From: CAYOHR01 sp964512145
Lineage (GTDB): Bacteria > Bacteroidota > Bacteroidia > Flavobacteriales_G > JALEGO01
Reading direction: 5' to 3'
NCBI GenBank assembly: GCA_964512145.1
Contig: CAZEIM010000024.1
Location: 1 to 42,711, forward strand
DNA length: 42,711 nucleotides
Position 1 is the first letter of the stretch. Each line of letters opens with the position of its first letter. The notes beneath the pieces were generated by a model. That model saw nothing but the letters and a program-made list of their open reading frames with translations. It did not search any database and was not told where the DNA came from. The position numbers and the translations under genes were made by a program. This document shows positions 17,674 through 28,400 of the stretch, piece by piece.

Positions 17674-18162
17674 TTAATGAAGCTCAATTACTTCCATGTT
17701 TTGAAATGATTTATTGTGTAAACTAAAGCGAACCAACGTTCGAACTTTTTGAAAACCATGCTTACCAGCAGCGCCCGGGTTTATCGTTAAAAAATTCCAT
17801 TTTTTATCGTACAATATTCTTAAGATGTGCGAGTGTCCACAAATAAAAATATCCGGAGGTGAGGCGGTTAAATATGGATATAATTTAGGCGTGTAGTGCC
17901 CGGGATATCCTCCAATATGTGTCATCCAAACTTTATAACCTTCCAACATAAATTTTTGATGTTCGGGACATTGCATTCTAACGATATGATCGTCAATATT
18001 TCCATAAACTGCTCGCAAGGGTTTAAATGCGCTTAATTTATCGATCAATTCAATAGAACCTATATCACCGGCATGCCAAATTTCGTCACAATAATCAAAA
18101 TATTTGAATATTCTCTCATCCAAATATCCATGCGTATCCGACAATAAACCTATATGGGTCAA
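17674..18162 (-). CDS. YfcE/MJ0936-type metallophosphoesterase
   Basis: The protein has 162 residues and the full calcineurin-like metal-site set: D9-T-H11 (DTHG), HAGDIG (30-35), GNID (54-57), MTHIGG (80-85) and GHSH (109-112). These bind two divalent metals, typically Mn2+, for phosphodiester hydrolysis; the natural substrate of this family is generally unclear. The start is TTG at 18162: an in-frame TAA lies two codons upstream, and the N-terminus matches the usual family start just before IGLLSDTHG. It is divergent from truA with only 37 bp between starts and seems to share overlapping promoters. Confidence 0.9.
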   Translation of the reverse strand: MTHIGLLSDTHGYLDERIFKYFDYCDEIWHAGDIGSIELIDKLSAFKPLRAVYGNIDDHIVRMQCPEHQKFMLEGYKVWMTHIGGYPGHYTPKLYPYLTASPPDIFICGHSHILRILYDKKWNFLTINPGAAGKHGFQKVRTLVRFSLHNKSFQNMEVIELH

Positions 18163-18175
18163 TGCTTAATTTTTT

Positions 18176-18183
18176 TACCTTTG
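18176..18183 (+). promoter_or_regulatory. -7 box (TACCTTTG) for truA
   Basis: TACCTTTG on the plus strand, 16 bp before the TTG start of truA. Its -33 region would fall inside the start of the phosphoesterase gene; no clear TTG is seen there. Confidence 0.45.
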
Positions 18184-18185
18184 AA

Positions 18186-18193
18186 CAAAACTA
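18186..18193 (-). promoter_or_regulatory. -7 box (TAGTTTTG) for the phosphoesterase gene
   Basis: On the minus strand this reads TAGTTTTG, matching TAnnTTTG, 23 bp before the start at 18162. It lies only 2 bp from the plus-strand box at 18176-18183. The -33 element is not obvious. Confidence 0.4.
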
Positions 18194-18199
18194 CGTATT

Positions 18200-18955
18200 T
18201 TGCCAAGATATTTTCTACATTTTTCATTTAATGGATCTCGGTACCATGGATGGCAAATACAGCAAAATGCATATTCTGTTCAAGAACAAATACAAAAGAG
18301 TTTATCTGTATTATTTAATCAAAAAATTCAAGCTATTGGGTGTGGTAGAACAGATACCGGAGTACACGCAAAAAGTTTTTATGCGCATTTTGATGCTGAC
18401 AAACCTCCTTCAAAAGACTTTATATATCACTTAAACTGTATATTGCCCAAAGATATTGCTGCCTATAATTTATTTACTGTTTCTGAAAATGCCAACGCTC
18501 GGTTCGATGCTTTATATAGAACGTATCAATATAAAATACACACCCAAAAAAACCCATTTTATGAGGGGTTTTCTCTATTTAAGCGAGGAAAAATAAATGT
18601 AAGCGCCATACAAGAGGTTATCCCTGTTCTTTTGGGAAAAAAGGACTTTTCCTGTTTCTCTAAATCAAGAACACAAGTAAAAAATAATTTTTGCGAAATA
18701 CATGAGGCATCTTTTAAACAAATACAGGAACATGAGTATATATTTGAAATTACTGCCAATCGATTTTTAAGGGGTATGGTTCGCGCAATTGTTGGAACAT
18801 TATTAAATGTTAGTGATAGAAAACTTTCTGCAAACAATGTACAGGAAATATTGTTTAGTAAAAATAGGTCAAATGCAGGTGAATCTGTTTTGCCCTGCGG
18901 CTTATATTTAACTCATATTGAATACCCCAAAAATCTTTTTTTAGCAAGCCATTGA
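18200..18955 (+). CDS. truA: tRNA pseudouridine(38-40) synthase
   Basis: The protein has 251 residues. TruA converts uridines 38, 39 and 40 of the anticodon arm to pseudouridine. The N-terminus RYFLHFSFNGSRYHGWQ is the family's first strand. The catalytic aspartate is D52 in CGRTDTGVHA (48-57), followed by FDALYRTYQYKI and the C-terminal NRFLRGMVRAIVGTLL block. There is no in-frame ATG near the conserved start: TTG at 18200 is the best choice, with an ATT directly before it. The stop codon overlaps the start of the next gene by 4 bp (TTGA), implying coupled translation with the ABC exporter. Confidence 0.93.
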   Translation: MPRYFLHFSFNGSRYHGWQIQQNAYSVQEQIQKSLSVLFNQKIQAIGCGRTDTGVHAKSFYAHFDADKPPSKDFIYHLNCILPKDIAAYNLFTVSENANARFDALYRTYQYKIHTQKNPFYEGFSLFKRGKINVSAIQEVIPVLLGKKDFSCFSKSRTQVKNNFCEIHEASFKQIQEHEYIFEITANRFLRGMVRAIVGTLLNVSDRKLSANNVQEILFSKNRSNAGESVLPCGLYLTHIEYPKNLFLASH

Positions 18956-20694
18956 AAAATACAAACAAATACGGGTTTTATAGTGTTTTAAAACAGCTTT
19001 TTGGATATATTAAACCCTATAAACGATTGTTTTGGATTACCGCATTTTTAACTGTTTTTGCTGCGTTTATATCTCCTATTCGCCCGGCTTATATCCAAAA
19101 AACTATTGACATTTATATTTTTTCGAAAGACGAAGTAGGTATGAATCAAATGATTATCTGGTTAATTTTAATTTTATTAGCAGAAGTATTGGTACAGTTT
19201 TCTCAAACCTATACCGCAAATCTACTTGGACAATCGATTATTAAAGACATAAGAATTCATCTGTTTAAAAAGCTAATTCATTATAAATTGCAGTTTTTTG
19301 ATAAAACACCTATTGGTACATTAGTTACTCGAGTTGTATCAGATATTGAAACAATAGCCGATGTTTTTTCACAAGGAATTTTAATGATTATTGGCGATTT
19401 ATTAAAAATAATAGTGGTGTTGATTGTTATGATAAATATTGATTGGTCTCTAACTCTAATAAGCTTAACCACACTTCCAGTGCTTATAATCTCTGCAAAT
19501 CTCTTTAAAAATGCAGTAAAAAAATCTTTTCAGGAAGTGCGTAATCAGGTCGCTGCATTAAACACTTTTGTGCAAGAGCATATCACAGGTATTACTATTG
19601 TACAAGCATTTAATAGAGAGGAAGAAGAAATGGAAAGATTTAAACAAATAAATCAAAAACATAAAGAAGCTAATATAAAAAGTATTTGGGCATATTCAAT
19701 TTTTTTTCCGGTTGTAGAGGTTTTATCTGCAATTTCGTTAGCTTTATTGGTTTGGTGGGGAGCAAAAGGGGTGATTTCTGAAAATATTAGCTTCGGTATT
19801 TTAGTTCAATTTATATTGTATATTCATATGTTATTTAGGCCAATAAGACAAATTGCCGATAACTTTAATGTTTTGCAAATGGGCATGGTTAGTTCCGAAC
19901 GGGTGTTTAGGCTAATTAACGAAGATCAAAGTATCATACACACAGGAACAGAAAAGCTTCCTCAGGTTAATGGCGAACTATTGTTTAAAAACGTATGGTT
20001 TGCATACCAGCATGATGATTGGATTTTAAAAGACTTTACTTTACAGGTTTCGGCCGGAGAAAGTTTAGCAGTTGTAGGAGCAACTGGAGCAGGCAAAACA
20101 TCTATTATTAATATTTTAAGCAGATTTTATGAGTACCAACAAGGGGATATTTACTTAGATAAAATAAATATTAAAAATTTAGATATATCTGACTACAGAA
20201 AGTGTTTTGCAGTTGTAACACAAGATGTTTTTTTATTTTCAGACACCATTTACAACAATATTACACTCGGAGACCCATCTATTACGTTACAAGAAGTTAT
20301 TGAGTCCGCAAAAGAAATTGGGGTTCATGACTATATTCAAAAACTACCTCAACAATATCATCATCCGGTACAAGAGCGAGGCAACTCTTTGTCAGTTGGA
20401 CAACGTCAATTAATTTCCTTTTTAAGAGCTTATGTTCAAAAGCCTAAAATTTTAATTTTAGACGAAGCAACCTCTTCGGTTGATAACGAATCAGAACTAC
20501 TTATTCAACATGCTATTGAAAAAATAACCAAAAACAGAACCTCAATAATTATCGCTCATAGACTGTCAACCATACATAATTGCGACAAAATTATAGTGTT
20601 GGAAAAAGGAAAAATTATAGAATCGGGAACACACCAAGAATTAATAAATATGACCGGACATTACCGTAAATTGTATGAGTTACAGTTTATATAA
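18952..20694 (+). CDS. MsbA-like ABC exporter (fused membrane and ATPase domains)
   Basis: The protein has 580 residues: six predicted membrane helices (about 25-310) and an ATPase domain (about 340-580). Walker A is GATGAGKTS (about 381-389), the signature is LSVGQRQL (Val where most have Gly), Walker B is ILILDEATSSVD and the switch histidine is in IAHRLST. It would act as a homodimer or half-transporter exporting a lipid, drug or peptide; the substrate cannot be told. The LSVGQ form is common in Bacteroidota members of this group. The TTG start overlaps the truA stop. It converges on ispE with 10 bp between. Confidence 0.9.
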   Translation: MKNTNKYGFYSVLKQLFGYIKPYKRLFWITAFLTVFAAFISPIRPAYIQKTIDIYIFSKDEVGMNQMIIWLILILLAEVLVQFSQTYTANLLGQSIIKDIRIHLFKKLIHYKLQFFDKTPIGTLVTRVVSDIETIADVFSQGILMIIGDLLKIIVVLIVMINIDWSLTLISLTTLPVLIISANLFKNAVKKSFQEVRNQVAALNTFVQEHITGITIVQAFNREEEEMERFKQINQKHKEANIKSIWAYSIFFPVVEVLSAISLALLVWWGAKGVISENISFGILVQFILYIHMLFRPIRQIADNFNVLQMGMVSSERVFRLINEDQSIIHTGTEKLPQVNGELLFKNVWFAYQHDDWILKDFTLQVSAGESLAVVGATGAGKTSIINILSRFYEYQQGDIYLDKINIKNLDISDYRKCFAVVTQDVFLFSDTIYNNITLGDPSITLQEVIESAKEIGVHDYIQKLPQQYHHPVQERGNSLSVGQRQLISFLRAYVQKPKILILDEATSSVDNESELLIQHAIEKITKNRTSIIIAHRLSTIHNCDKIIVLEKGKIIESGTHQELINMTGHYRKLYELQFI

Positions 20695-20704
20695 TATCTT
20701 AAAA

Positions 20705-21532
20705 TTATTCCATGTTCGTTAAATCTCCTTGCCAAACAAAATAGTTTTCAAAATTAAAAAGTTGGGATAAATCCTGTAAAGGCTTTTTAAATATCCCAAA
20801 AATTGTTGAGCCACTTCCGGACATTGATGCATATAAAGCTCCTTTATTGTATAGCTGTTGCTTAATATTACTAAGAATAGGATATTTAGCAAATATTGGT
20901 TGCTCAAAATCATTTTCTAAATTTTCTTTCCAAGTTTCAATGGGTTTAGACACAATTTCTGTTGTATTAATTGTTGGTTTTTTAGGGGTAATTAAACTAT
21001 ATGCCTCTTGTGTTGAAATATGTATGTTTGGATTAACTAAAACTATAGTGTAGTTTTTAAGGTTAAGTGATATAGGATTTAAAGACTCTCCTCTTCCAGT
21101 TGCAATACATGCTTTGTTTAATAAAAAAAAAGGACAATCACTTCCAAGCAATAAGGCTAGTTTTAATAACTCTTCGTTAGAAAGATTTAAATTAAATATT
21201 TTGTTTAACATCTTTAAAGTGTAAGCGGCATCTGAAGAACCTCCTCCTAAACCAGCGCCCGATGGAATGTTTTTATGTAAAAATATATGAACCGGTTCTA
21301 TAGAATATTTTTGATGTAATAAACTCCAAGCCTTGTAGCAAATATTTTTGTGTAAAGGTATTTTTTCGGTACTGTTATATAAAAAAATTTCAGTGCTCGA
21401 AGCAGGAACAATTTCTAAAACATCCTTTAAAGGCAAAGGGTAAAAAACACTTTCAATATCATGATACCCATCGCTGCGTTTAGAAATAATGTTTAAACCT
21501 AAATTAATTTTAGCATTTGGGAATGCAATCAT
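20705..21532 (-). CDS. ispE: 4-diphosphocytidyl-2-C-methyl-D-erythritol kinase
   Basis: The protein has 275 residues. IspE phosphorylates CDP-methylerythritol in the MEP pathway to isoprenoids. It has the GHMP kinase fold: PNAKINLGL with catalytic Lys8, the ATP loop PSGAGLGGGSSD (90-101), catalytic Asp132 in LLGSDCPFFL, and the third motif SMSGSGSTIFGIF near residue 235. The ATG at 21532 is 8 bp after the stop of the PorP/SprF gene, so it is likely read from the adhesin operon or from a promoter inside it. Confidence 0.95.
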   Translation of the reverse strand: MIAFPNAKINLGLNIISKRSDGYHDIESVFYPLPLKDVLEIVPASSTEIFLYNSTEKIPLHKNICYKAWSLLHQKYSIEPVHIFLHKNIPSGAGLGGGSSDAAYTLKMLNKIFNLNLSNEELLKLALLLGSDCPFFLLNKACIATGRGESLNPISLNLKNYTIVLVNPNIHISTQEAYSLITPKKPTINTTEIVSKPIETWKENLENDFEQPIFAKYPILSNIKQQLYNKGALYASMSGSGSTIFGIFKKPLQDLSQLFNFENYFVWQGDLTNME

Positions 21533-21540
21533 GCTCAGCT

Positions 21541-22431
21541 TTACTTTTGTCTGTCTTTAAAACGCACACTAACCATTACTTCGTGTGATCCTGAGCTGTA
21601 GTTTTTAAGCCTTGAAACTAAAAAATCGTAAGAATATCCAATAGATATTTGGTTTTGGAATAAATAACCAAAGGTTAAAGACATCGCATCTGAAGTTCTA
21701 TAAGATAATGCTGCTGAAATCGCATTTTTATAAGTCGCTCGAGCTGAAAACTCTGCTTGAACAGGCACCGGACTAACATATTTAATTAAAAATGAGGGTT
21801 GAAGTTGAAAGTCTTCATTTATGTCATAATTATACCCTCCCATTACAAAATAATGACCGGCCAATCTACCGGTTGTATTTGCTGTAATTTCTCGATACGA
21901 AATTTTTGTATGCGTAAGTTGTGCCAACGATATTCCTAAAAAGTATTTTTTGGAGTATGCGTAAGTGCTAAATCCTGCGTCTGGTATTAAAGAGGTTTGC
22001 ATACCATTCGTTAAAATTGGGTCGTTTATGTTTTTAGTGGTAATTTTAGAGCCGTCTATAGCAAACTGTAAAAAAGCTCCATATATAGCCATAGATAACT
22101 TAACTTCATCGGTTAATTTAATATGATAAGAATAAGACATATTAACACCTAATTGTCTTGTTGGGCCATTAATATCACTGTATATATATCCACCTATGCC
22201 CATTTTTTCTGTTTTTAAAGGGCCATTAACACTAATAATATTAGTTCTGGGTGCATCGTTAATTCCAATCCACTGTTGCCTGTGGTTAATCTTGCCTTCA
22301 AAATAATTCGTGCTCCCAGCAATAGCTGGATTTATAACATATCCATTGATTAAATATTGCGTATATTGAGGCATTTGCTGAGCGAATACCTTCATTGAGC
22401 TAATACATAATAATATAACGAGTACTCTCAT
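21541..22431 (-). CDS. PorP/SprF family outer-membrane protein
   Basis: The protein has 296 residues with a signal peptide ending near VFAQQ (about 19). The hallmark MPQYTQYLINGYVINPAIAGS start of the mature protein is clear, followed by WIGINDAPRT, GIGGYIYSD and alternating barrel strands ending in VSVRFKDRQK. In Flavobacterium johnsoniae, SprF is needed for surface localisation of SprB, and PorP is a T9SS component. Here the gene sits 11 bp downstream of the SprB-repeat adhesin, the same order as sprB-sprF, so it is the likely partner of that adhesin. Confidence 0.92.
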   Translation of the reverse strand: MRVLVILLCISSMKVFAQQMPQYTQYLINGYVINPAIAGSTNYFEGKINHRQQWIGINDAPRTNIISVNGPLKTEKMGIGGYIYSDINGPTRQLGVNMSYSYHIKLTDEVKLSMAIYGAFLQFAIDGSKITTKNINDPILTNGMQTSLIPDAGFSTYAYSKKYFLGISLAQLTHTKISYREITANTTGRLAGHYFVMGGYNYDINEDFQLQPSFLIKYVSPVPVQAEFSARATYKNAISAALSYRTSDAMSLTFGYLFQNQISIGYSYDFLVSRLKNYSSGSHEVMVSVRFKDRQK

Positions 22432-22442
22432 AATAATGTGTT

Positions 22443-25400
22443 TTAACGAACAATAGTTAATGGTCCTGTAATGGGATCTGGAAACTCTGGTCTGTTTAAG
22501 TCAATAACATAATAATAGGTTCCAACGGGCAGTAAACTTCCTTTGTATGTCCCGTCCCAAGGATTAGTATATCCTGGGTCTGACTCCCAAAGCAATTGAC
22601 CCCAACGGTTAAAAATAGTTACAACCACTTCCGGAAAATCTTCTAAATTATTAATAATCCATAAATCATTATTGCCATCACCATTGGGAGAAAAGCCACC
22701 AATAAAATCAATTTGTGGGAATACAATTACATTTACAGAATCTGTAGCAAAACAGCCATTTGCAGTGGTTACGGTTACATAATAAATAGTACTGGCCTCT
22801 GGGCACACTGTAGGATTTGACTCAGATGTAGAAGAAATTTCAATATTAGGCGACCATTCATAAGTAGAGCCTGTTGGACCCGTTGGTGAACCTCCAATGG
22901 TTCTACACAACCCATCAATAATAGGTGATGCACTGCCTGCATCTGCAGTTGGAGTAGCCTCTACGCTAATAGAAATAGTATCAGCATCGGAACAACCACT
23001 AAAAGAAACTTGTAAAATATAATCACTAATTCCAACAACCGGGGAAACTGAAATCGACTGTGTTGTTCCTTCTGTATTGCCATTTAATAGCCATAAATAT
23101 GTAACTCCTGTTCCCGATGAATATCCTGTTAATGAAATTGGAACATCGTTTTCACAAATATTTGTGTCTGAGGCTATAATAGAATCGATACGCACCGTAA
23201 TATCAGCATTAATTACCGTATCAGAAGTTGATGTACAATTATTAATATCTGTTACCGTTAAAAAATAATCTCCCGGATAAAGTGTAGTTAAATCTTCATT
23301 GGTTGAAACAAATCCATTAGGACCGTTCCAGTTAAACACATACGATCCTGTTCCCCCGGAAACATTAACGCTAATTACCCCTTCATTAGACTGAGAACAA
23401 ATTGCGTTTTGAACAAAATCAACCGTTATTGTAATAGGCAGAGGCTCTGATATAACCGTGTTTTGGTTAATTATACAATTATTTGCATCCGTAATGGTAA
23501 CATTATAGGTGGTTGCGCATAAAGAAAATGCCGAATCTGAAGTTTGAGCTAATGGATCACTCCATAAATATGTGTAAGGAGAAACTCCACCTGTAACTTC
23601 AACCACAGAATATCCATCGCAAACCCCAAAACAACTCATATCAGATGAGACAATAGAGGCCAAAAGAGTATCGGGTTGCGTTACCTCAAAAATATCCATA
23701 GCAATACATCCAAGAGTGTCTGTCACAGAAACCGAATATGTTCCTGCCGATAAACCAAAGATATCTTCAGATGTGTCTCCGTTTGACCACAGATAAACTA
23801 AGGGCGTATCTACACTTGATGCTGTTATATATACTGCTCCATTGATAAGGCCATAACAATCAACGTTAATAATTGAATCGAGCGTTAAAATAGGGCCCGA
23901 AATATTATTCAATACTACATTGTCTGTATAAATACAGTTTTTAGAGTCAGTAATTGTAACTGGATATATGTCGGCAAATAAATTTATTGCAGATGTGCCG
24001 AATTGCCCAGTAGCAGCTCCTCCCCAAACAATTGAGTATGTAGGAGTTCCTCCGGTAACCACTACATCAATTTGTCCATCGTTTTGGTTACATGTTGGTA
24101 ACGTTAAGTTGTATAAAACTTCAATGGAATCAGGTTCGGTTAGTGTTATAAGTGTATCAAAAGAGCAGCCACTAGCATCGGTTACGGTTAAAACATAAGT
24201 ATCAGAAATTACATTTAATAAATCTGAACTTATAGATCCGTTTGACCAGTTATATAGATAAGGCATGTTGCCTCCATTAGCAACAGCATATATGTTGCCG
24301 GTTAAACCTGCGCAGTCAATAGAATCAACCGAAAAAATTACCCCAATAGGCGAGGCATTTATTATTTCTGCAGAATCTTGTGTGGAACATCCGTTAGCAT
24401 CGGTAACCGAAAAATAATACCATCCTACCGATAAGCTGTCAAGTACGTTTGTAGTATCGGCTAATCCAGCCCATATATATGTATATGGACTAACTCCGCC
24501 CATGGGAGTTAACGTAATAGTCCCTGTGTTTCCTCCAAAACACGAAATATTTAAAATGTTTACATCTACATCTAATACCGAGCCTGATGGAATAGTATCG
24601 GAAGAAATAGAAATACATCCACTAAAATCCGTAACCGTAACTGTTATAACGCCAGCCATTAAAGAGTCTGCTATATTAGTAGTATCTCCGTTTGACCACA
24701 AATATTCATATGGAGTGGTGCCTCCGGTTGCTATTGCAGTTGCTGAGCCATCGTTAAAACCAAAACATGATTCAGGTATAATAGATAATGTAACATCTGG
24801 CCCGTTTGCGTTATTTAAAATATACGTAAATTCTTCACTACACAACAAACTATCAAAAACTGTAACGGTATATATACCTGCCGCAACACTTGAAACTGAG
24901 TTTGTAGTGGATGCATTACTCCATAAATAAGTATATGGTGTACCATTGCCACCAAAAGGCGATATAGATATACTTCCATCGCTTAAATTACAATTAGGCT
25001 GAACTTCTGTAGACAATACATCTATCAACGATGGCTGAATAAGCTCAAAAGTGGTGTCTTTGGAACACAATCCGGCATCCGTAACAGATAATTGATAAAT
25101 ACCGGCAACTACATTATCAATTACATTGGCAGTACTACCGTTTGACCAACTATAAACATATGGTGCGTTTCCGCCCATAACCGTAACCGTAATTTCACCC
25201 GTTGCATCACCAAAGCAAGTATTGTTTATAATGTTTGCAGTAATAGAAATGGGCGGGGAAACTGTTATTTGAAAACTATCAACATATAAACATGTTCCGG
25301 CATCCGTAACAGTTACATAATACATCCCTGCTATTAGATTTGTAATAGATGAAGTTGTTTGTCCTCCGGGTAGCCATGAATAATTATAAGGGCTTGTTCC

Positions 25401-28400
25401 TCCGGCTACTGATAATGATATTTGACCATCATTCGTGCTATTACAAGATATACCTTGTACACTAGCTGTTACATTAAGGGAGTTACTGTTTATTATGGTA
25501 TCTGATGCTATAGATATACATCCGCTAGCATCGGTAACGGTTAAGAAATAAATACCTGCTAATAGTGTATCTGCAAGATCAACCGTATCTCCATTTGACC
25601 AAAGATAAGAATATGGGGTGGTGCCTCCGGATACAAGTGCCTGTATAAAACCATCGTTTGTATTTCCACATGTTACATCGGATTTGGTTAATACAATATC
25701 AGGCCCATCTGAATTGCTTAATGCTATCGAAAAATCGGCATTACAACCTGATGCGTCTGTAACGGTTACCGTGTATGTTCCGGAAGTAATATTTTCTAAA
25801 GTTGAGTCATTATTGGCAATTGGAGACCAAGTATAGCTGTAAGGCGAGCTACCTCCAGAAGGCGTTATAGTAATAGAACCATTGCTTGCTAAACAATTTG
25901 GCTGTACTTGAGTAATATTAATTTGAATTGGATCTGGTTCAATAATTAATGTTGAATCAATATATCTACATCCATTAAAATCCGTTATGGTTATATATTG
26001 ATACCCTGCACTTAAATTATTTGCTGCTGACATAGTGCTTCCGGATGGTTGCCAATTGTATTGATACGGTGCTGTTCCTCCGTTTACAACTGCTGTTGCT
26101 GTTCCGTTGGGTATTCCAAAACACGATATGTCGTTCTTAGATATTGTAGCCGAAAGTAATAAAGGCTCAATTACTGAAAATGAATCTATTTTTTGACATC
26201 CGGATTGATCTGTTAAGGTAACAATATAGGTTTGAGGAGTTAAATTGTTAATAAACGCTCCCGAAGATCCGTTTGACCAATTAAATAAATATGTTGGATT
26301 TCCTCCCGTTGCAGAAGCAAGAATGTTTCCGTTATTATCTCCATTACAAGATATATTTGTTCCAGATAATGTTAAGGTTAAGGTAGAGCTTTCGCTTACC
26401 TGTACAAGTACTGTTTTAGAACAATTTGTAAAATCTGTCACCGTAACAACATAGGATCCGGCACAAAGATTAGTAGCCGTTTGAGAAGTTTGACTTCCTG
26501 CGCTAACTGGCCATAAATAATCAAATGGCGCAACACCTCCTGATAAAACATTTACTGTTGCTGTTGCATCACATGTAGTGTTACAATCTAAATCAGAGGT
26601 AGAATATGCTAAAGAAATCTCCTGGGGTTGATTAATGTTCGCTACATCTATCCCCGTACATTGGTTATTATCTGTAACAAGAACCTGATAGCTTCCTGCT
26701 GAAAGTCCGTTGGCAGTTTGGGTGGTTTGAAATGCAGGATCATTCCAGTTATACAAATAAGGAGCAGTACCACCGGTGACGTTGGCTGTTAAAGTACCAT
26801 TATTATCGCCAAAACAATTTAAGGTATTATCAGTTACAATGACCTGAGGGCCATCTGCGTTATTTATTGTAAAAACTGAAATAGTAGAACAATTATTTTG
26901 ATCTGTTACCGTTAATGTATATGTTCCAGCGCATAAGTTAGAAATTACGCCCGAAACACTGGCTCCCGGACTCCAAGAGTAAATATACGGAGCTACACCT
27001 CCTGAAGCAATTGTGTTTATTGATCCCACACACTGGCCACAAAAGGTATTAAAAGTGCTAGAAACTACATTTATTGGATTTGGCTCTGTAATTTGAATAG
27101 AATCGGAAAAAACGCAACCATTTGCGTCTGTAACTGTATAGTAATAATCTCCGGGATTTAATAATGTTATACTGGAACTTATGCTTCCATTACTCCATTG
27201 ATATTGATATGGAATACTACCTCCAGTTACGTTTAAGGTAGCGTAGCCATTATTATCCCCAAAACATGCAATGTTTGATTTTGTTTCACTAACCATTAAA
27301 GCATTCGGTTGGCCTAAATTAACGGTAGAACTCACCTCACAGCCCACGTTATCTGTAATAGTTAAACCATATGTTCCGGCCAAAAGATTGTCGATAAAAT
27401 TTGATGTAGCGCCATTGCTCCACAAATAAGTGTAGGGAGCAACTCCCTGAAACGCATTTATTAAAATACTTCCATTATTATTATTATTACATATAGGTTC
27501 TACTGTAATTGTGTTAAAACTAATTGGTAAGGGTTCTGAAATAATAACGGTATCAAAAGACGAACACCCATTTGCATCGGTTACTTGAACATAATATGAC
27601 CCGGCAGGTTTACCTGATATAGTATTGGTTGTTTCTCCTCCTGGAAGCCAAGAGTAACTATATGGGCTAGTTCCTCCCGAAACATTAATATTTGCCGATC
27701 CATCTGAAATACCGAAACACGAAACATTATTAATTTGCTTTGAGATGATAGGACCATCTGAATTATTAACTATAATATTAAAAGTGTCTTTACATCCTGC
27801 ATTATCAGTAACCTCAACACTATAAACCCCTGCAAACAAATTGTTTAGGTTGGTAGCCGAGCTTCCGTTGTGTAGCCAAAAATATGAATAAGCAGGAACA
27901 CCACCCAACGCATTAATTGCAATTTCTCCGGTGTTATTTCCGCATGTTGTATGTGTTGCATTAGCAAAAAGTGTAATTTCACTATTTTCTAAAATTGTAG
28001 CAAACGTATCTAAACTACAGCCATTATTATCAGTTATGGTTAACATATAAGTTCCTGCCATTAAATCTGTTGCATTTGCCGTTGTTTGATATCCTGTATT
28101 AATATCCCACTCATAAGTAAACGGTGAAGCTCCTCCTGTTACTGAAACCTGAATAAAACCTGTGGAATCTCCAAAACAATTGATATCTCCAATAGTAAAT
28201 AAGGGGTTTATATCTAAAAACTCCGTTACCTCTATTGAGTCTACTACACTACAAAGGTTATTATCGGTAATAGTTAGCACGTATGTACCTGTCGTTAAAT
28301 TTGTAATAGCCGATGTATTTGCCCCGTTACTCCATTGAAAAGTGTAAGGCATAGTGCCTCCAGATGGATTAACCGTAATTTCACCATTATTAGCATTTGA

